Assembly: GCF_021502575.1 (NCBI RefSeq)
Contig: NZ_JAKFGN010000001.1
Span: 1,302,001-1,366,000 of the forward strand
DNA from: Bradyrhizobium sp. G127
GTDB lineage: Bacteria; Pseudomonadota; Alphaproteobacteria; Rhizobiales; Xanthobacteraceae
DNA: 64,000 nt
Direction of reading: 5' to 3'
Made by a program: the position numbers and the translations under genes. Position 1 is the stretch's first letter, and each line of letters starts with the position of its first letter. This document shows positions 60,514 to 64,000 of the stretch, piece after piece. Below the pieces are notes generated by a model. That model did no database searches, was not told the DNA's origin, and was given only the letters and a program-made list of their open reading frames with translations.

Positions 60514-61332
60514 ATGTCCTATGCAACGGTGATGGTCTGGGTCGATATCGATCAGATATCGAAACCACTGGTCAGCGTCGCAGCGGGCGTGGCGAACAAG
60601 TTCGCGGCCAAGCTGGTCGGGTTATCGGCTGTTGCGATCGTGCCGCCGTTTGTGGCCGAAGGTGTCGTGATCGTCGACAATGCGACGGAGTTCGATATCG
60701 TAAAGATAAAAGCCAATCTTGCGGAGGCGGGAAGCAAGTTCCAGTCCGCCGCCGGGATTGATCAGCAGGCCGAATGGCGGTCAGCCATCGAATTTCCCAC
60801 GCAGGCGCTGGTTGGCGAAGCGCGATGCGCTGATTTGATCGTGATCGAGAAAGGAAAGTTGGGGGACATCTATCGGACTGTCGATGTGGGTGCGGCTATT
60901 CTGGGAGCCGGTCGTCCCTTTCTGGTGGTGCCAGCCGCGATCAAATCATTTTCTGCTGACCACGTAGCGATCGGTTGGAAGGACACGTGAGAGGCGCGAA
61001 GAGCTATTCGGGACGCATTGCCGTTTCTCCACGAGGCAAAGCGTGTGACCATCATAGAGATATGCGAGAAAGACCAGATGGACACCGAGCGTCATCATGT
61101 CGAAGATGTCGTTCGCTACCTTGCGCAGCACCGAATAAAGGCGGAATTTCGGATTGAAATGCAAGCCCATCGATCAAGTGCGGACCAGATCATCGGATTG
61201 GCTGAGGACGAAGGAGCCGATCTGCTGGTGACGGGCGCTTACGGTCACAGCCGATTTAATGAATGGGTATTTGGCGGGATGACTCGTGATTTGCTGGCAT
61301 CGAGTCCGATTTGCTGTCTGATGTCCCATTGA
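60514..61332 (+). pseudogene. Universal stress protein gene interrupted by one in-frame TGA
   Basis: The two open parts (60514-60987 and 60991-61332) are in the same frame and together make a normal two-domain universal stress protein of about 271 residues. The break is TGA at 60988-60990, within IGWKDT-stop-EARRAIRDALPFL, where arginine (CGA) is expected, so one C-to-T change explains it. The second half retains the nucleotide-binding end (LLVTGAYGHSRFNEWVFGGMTRDLL). No other frameshift is present, so the change looks recent, or it could be a sequencing error or stop read-through. Confidence 0.8.
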
Positions 61333-61333
61333 A

Positions 61334-61561
61334 ATGACGAGTTTGCGAGGGCAAATGCGACAGTCAGGTCCCAGAAAATTTTCTGAAAGCATTTCCCCTC
61401 CTGCCAAGAGACACACTCCGTCAGAACAGACGGACGAAGCGCCCGGCTCGGTTGAAAACGAGCAGGTTGATGTCGAGCGGGACGTCCCCTTGCAGGAAAA
61501 CGAGTCGGTCGAACGTACAGAGTCTGACGAAAGGCAGGGCCCGCCTGCCTTTGAAGATTGA
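61334..61561 (+). CDS. Possible small acidic disordered protein
   Basis: A 75-residue frame starting one base after the universal stress gene stop. It is rich in Glu, Ser, Pro and Arg with no hydrophobic core. No family is recognised and no clear ribosome site is seen. It may be noncoding. Confidence 0.25.
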   Translation: MTSLRGQMRQSGPRKFSESISPPAKRHTPSEQTDEAPGSVENEQVDVERDVPLQENESVERTESDERQGPPAFED

Positions 61562-61730
61562 GCGGTTCCAAGCTGGATTAATCCAGCACAATTCACCGAA
61601 TCCGTTGCCAGAGAGTGCCTCGAAAATCTGGACCGACGCCCGCTTTTGCCGAAACGGATACGGCATGAAGGGGAGGATATTCCTCAGCACAAGATCATTC
61701 GGAAGTAGGGAGGATGACGGGGAGAAAGAT

Positions 61731-62090
61731 CTATTCGAGCGATTTTAGAAAGCTGATGAAATCGCCGACTTGACTGGGGTCCAGCCGAAATTCCGGCATC
61801 CGTGGGTGGCCCGTTGATAATCCCTCGCCGAGTGCGTCCTCCAGCGTTTCGACAGGGTATCGCTCGTGCAAGGTCCGAAACGGTGGTGCAGCAGCCCGAC
61901 GGCTTTTGGAAAATCCATCGATCGAATGACACTGCGAACAATTGGCTTTTGCAAAAGCTTTGCCGCGCTGAACGCTTATTGTGTCAGCGAATGACGGGCT
62001 AGCATTGATGTTTGATATGATAAACATCGAAAAAAGAATTGAAGAAATTTTGCGTATATGAGCCCCTGTTGAGCGGCTTTTCGTGTTCAT
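61731..62090 (-). CDS. Small c-type cytochrome
   Basis: From the ATG at 62090 it has 119 residues: N-terminal signal (about 13-36), one haem-binding CSQCH (about 53-57) and a downstream methionine in HPRMPEFRLDPSQV that is the likely sixth ligand. It is a class I periplasmic cytochrome. The start is chosen for its AAGGA ribosome site seven bases upstream and because it places the signal near the N-terminus. Confidence 0.8.
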   Translation of the reverse strand: MNTKSRSTGAHIRKISSILFSMFIISNINASPSFADTISVQRGKAFAKANCSQCHSIDGFSKSRRAAAPPFRTLHERYPVETLEDALGEGLSTGHPRMPEFRLDPSQVGDFISFLKSLE

Positions 62091-62464
62091 CAGAATATCC
62101 TTCATCCCGTTGATCACGCGGTTCTTCTTCATGTCCATCCGTTCTGCTTTGGTCATCGATGGAGACCGCCACCGGTATCCAGCATCGCAGTAGTAGTGGA
62201 CCTGCATCCATAGTGGAAGCGTCCTTCTTTGATCTCAAATGGCGGCTTGAAATGAGCATGCGCCCACATTCAAGGGCGCGTCCTTTTAAGCGCTGTGCCC
62301 GATAATCGATTTGTTCGATTTCAGTAGCTTGAATGTGTAAACCCAACGCGGTGCAGCCGCATTTGGCGCTTTGGCTTTGTTTGAACAATCGATTGTGACT
62401 ACTTCCCTCCGTCTAAAACCTGCGTCCCGCCCCTTCGAATGAACAGGCCAGAAATCTTCCCTCC
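62091..62464. other. Gap between the cytochrome and the autotransporter remnant
   Basis: About 374 bp between divergent genes. I see no convincing coding frame and no clear terminator or regulator motif. Confidence 0.3.
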
Positions 62465-64000
62465 TTGCGCGGAGTGAGACGACAGGTCTCCCGCAAAAGT
62501 GCAAAAACATTGTTGAATCAGACGGCTGCGGAACCGGTCGGTACAGGGACGTCATTTGACGTTGGGGACACCGTGGATTTTGGGGGCGGATCGGCACGAG
62601 GGCTGCTGGCGGTCTTTTTGGGCTGTGCCTGTCTGTGCGTCTCAGTCCTGCCTGCGTCCGCGGCCTGCGATGGTGAGGTCAACTGCACGGGCGATATTTC
62701 TGGTGGCGTCGGCTATGACGGCAACTCGGTCACGACACTCAACGTCAACTCGCTGACGACAAATGTCACGCCCTCCGGTGGCGTGTCAGGTTTAAGTCTG
62801 ACGGCCCGGGCCGACGATGGCAGCAACGGCCGCGACGGCGGCGTTGGAATCGGCACCGAGCCCGGCGATGATGGCAACGGTGCCAACAATCTCAATCTCA
62901 CCTACTCGCAGCCTGGCGCAAACCCTTCGGGAGGAAACTCCGGGGCATTCGTCACAGCCAACGCCGCAGGTATCGTGGTTACTTCGCGCGGCGGCAACGG
63001 CGGTACCGGTGGTGACGCGTATATCGCGGGTAATGGCCGTGGCGGTGGTGATGGGGGCGGCGGCAGTTCGGGCGGTCTGGTGTCGCTCGGTGGCAGTGGA
63101 TCGGCGCGGTTTCCGTGACGAACTCTGCGACCGGATCGATCACAACATCCGGCGATATGGCTTACGGCATCTACGCACAGAGCGTCGGTGGCGGCGGCGG
63201 CGGCAATGCCGTGTCGGGGAGCGTGGGGCTTTCGTTGTCGGTCGGCGGTAACGGTGCATCGTCAGGGAACGGCGGCGCGATTACGATCGACAACTATGGA
63301 GCAATTCGCACGAACGGCGCGGTTGCTCTTGGCATTTTTGCGCAAAGCATCGGCGGTGGTGGCGGCAACGGTGGCACAGCCGGAAGCTTCGGTGTCGCAG
63401 CGCCGGTAGGCATTGGTGTGGCCGGCGGCGGCTTCGGCGTCGAGCGGCAGCTTGGCGACACTGCTGTCTTCGGATTTAGTGCGGCGGCAGCAGTTCGACC
63501 TATTCCGTACCCGACCGTTCAACCAGTGGCCGGATTGAGGGAGGGCATCCGGGCGTGTATGGCGCCGTTCGCGAAGGCGCGCTCTATCTAAGCGGTAGCC
63601 TTGGCTATGGTCGCTTTGATAACCGCATGACTCGCGGAATCAGCGCCGCCGGGCTTCCTATCGAATATGTTTCGGGGCGATTTGCGAGCGACCAGCTTAA
63701 CGGACGCATCGAACTGGGATGGCGGCAGGCGTTCGGGGATGTCGCGCTGACACCATTTGGCGCCATCCAGTTCGCGAGGACTTGGCAGTGCGGCTATACG
63801 GAAGGGCCGGCTTATGGTGGACCGGTCGGAATTCTCGGATTGTCATACCAATCGCAGTCGATTACGTCCCTGCCGTCATCGCTTGGTCTGCAACTCGACA
63901 GCAAGCTCGCGCTTACTAACGGCGTGACTTGGGCACCCTACGTGCGCGCGGCTTGGTGGCGTCCGTCAATGTGAAGTTGCCTCCTGACACGCGTCAGCCT
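62465..64000 (+). pseudogene. Degraded autotransporter (type V secretion) adhesin
   Basis: Three pieces of one gene lie in three different frames. The first (62465-63118) has a signal region (LLAVFLGCACLCVSVLPASA) and a Gly/Asn-rich passenger start. The second (63115-63591) continues with GIYAQSVGGGGGG and GIFAQSIGGGGGNGG repeats typical of alphaproteobacterial autotransporters. The third (63555-63974) is the start of the beta-barrel (GALYLSGSLGYGRFDN). Frameshifts lie near 63100 and between 63440 and 63560, and most of the passenger is missing. The barrel is itself cut off, with a further shift near 63955. It reaches the window edge. Confidence 0.78.

Overview
The window looks like a chromosomal segment of a GC-rich alphaproteobacterium of the Bradyrhizobiaceae/Nitrobacteraceae type (Bradyrhizobium, Rhodopseudomonas, Afipia or Nitrobacter relatives). 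Support comes from ctrA beside fliI-fliJ, a CtrA-type box upstream of flhA, a perfect alphaproteobacterial general-stress (EcfG-type) promoter, a FixK-type box, and small proteins that look familiar from this family. The genus is not resolved from sequence alone.

Region 1 (1-16.7 kb) is ordinary core genome. It holds the end of a cheY-like gene, cheB-cheR, a chromate transporter, ctrA divergent from fliI-fliJ, an ECF sigma/anti-sigma pair, a small membrane protein, flhA, an MFS transporter, and panD followed by a tightly overlapping bioF-bioD-bioA operon (bioB is absent from the window).

Region 2 (16.85-30.05 kb) is an integrative element of about 13.2 kb inserted in a tRNA-Ile(CAU) gene. 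It is bounded by 49-bp direct repeats (two differences, which covary in the T-stem) and by matching tandem 12-mers inside each end. From left to right it carries a tyrosine integrase, an excisionase-like gene that overlaps it, three small phage-type genes, a GIY-YIG-like protein, two winged-helix replication-type proteins, a lower-GC cargo block (a DUF4145-like protein with a putative zinc ribbon, a protein with a HEPN-type RNxxxH motif, a trypsin-like protease), a lone tape-measure protein, a serine recombinase and two exported proteins. I recognise no capsid, terminase or other tail gene, so it is either a decayed prophage or a satellite-like element with defence-type cargo.

Region 3 (30.1-36.4 kb) is a minus-strand run: an ABC exporter, an amylo-alpha-1,6-glucosidase-type debranching enzyme, a PRC-barrel protein and an MFS transporter that appears to start at CTG. 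A perfect GGAAC-N16-CGTT promoter lies upstream, near-symmetric and potentially divergent.

Region 4 (36.4-59.6 kb) is a large exopolysaccharide locus of Wzx/Wzy type. It includes an ExoY-like initiating sugar transferase, several GT4 glycosyltransferases, a WecG/TagA-type transferase, a flippase, a polymerase, two acyltransferases, a Wzc-like copolymerase/kinase, a beta-barrel protein, a Wza-like exporter, a secreted GH10 glycanase, a ManC-type bifunctional enzyme, an FkbM methyltransferase and UDP-glucose dehydrogenase. It also has a metallophosphoesterase. GDP-mannose and UDP-glucuronate are therefore likely precursors.

Region 5 (59.9-64 kb) is a stress and decay region. It has a host-attachment-family protein, a universal stress gene split by one in-frame TGA behind a FixK box, a small c-type cytochrome, and a frameshifted remnant of an autotransporter that runs to the window edge.
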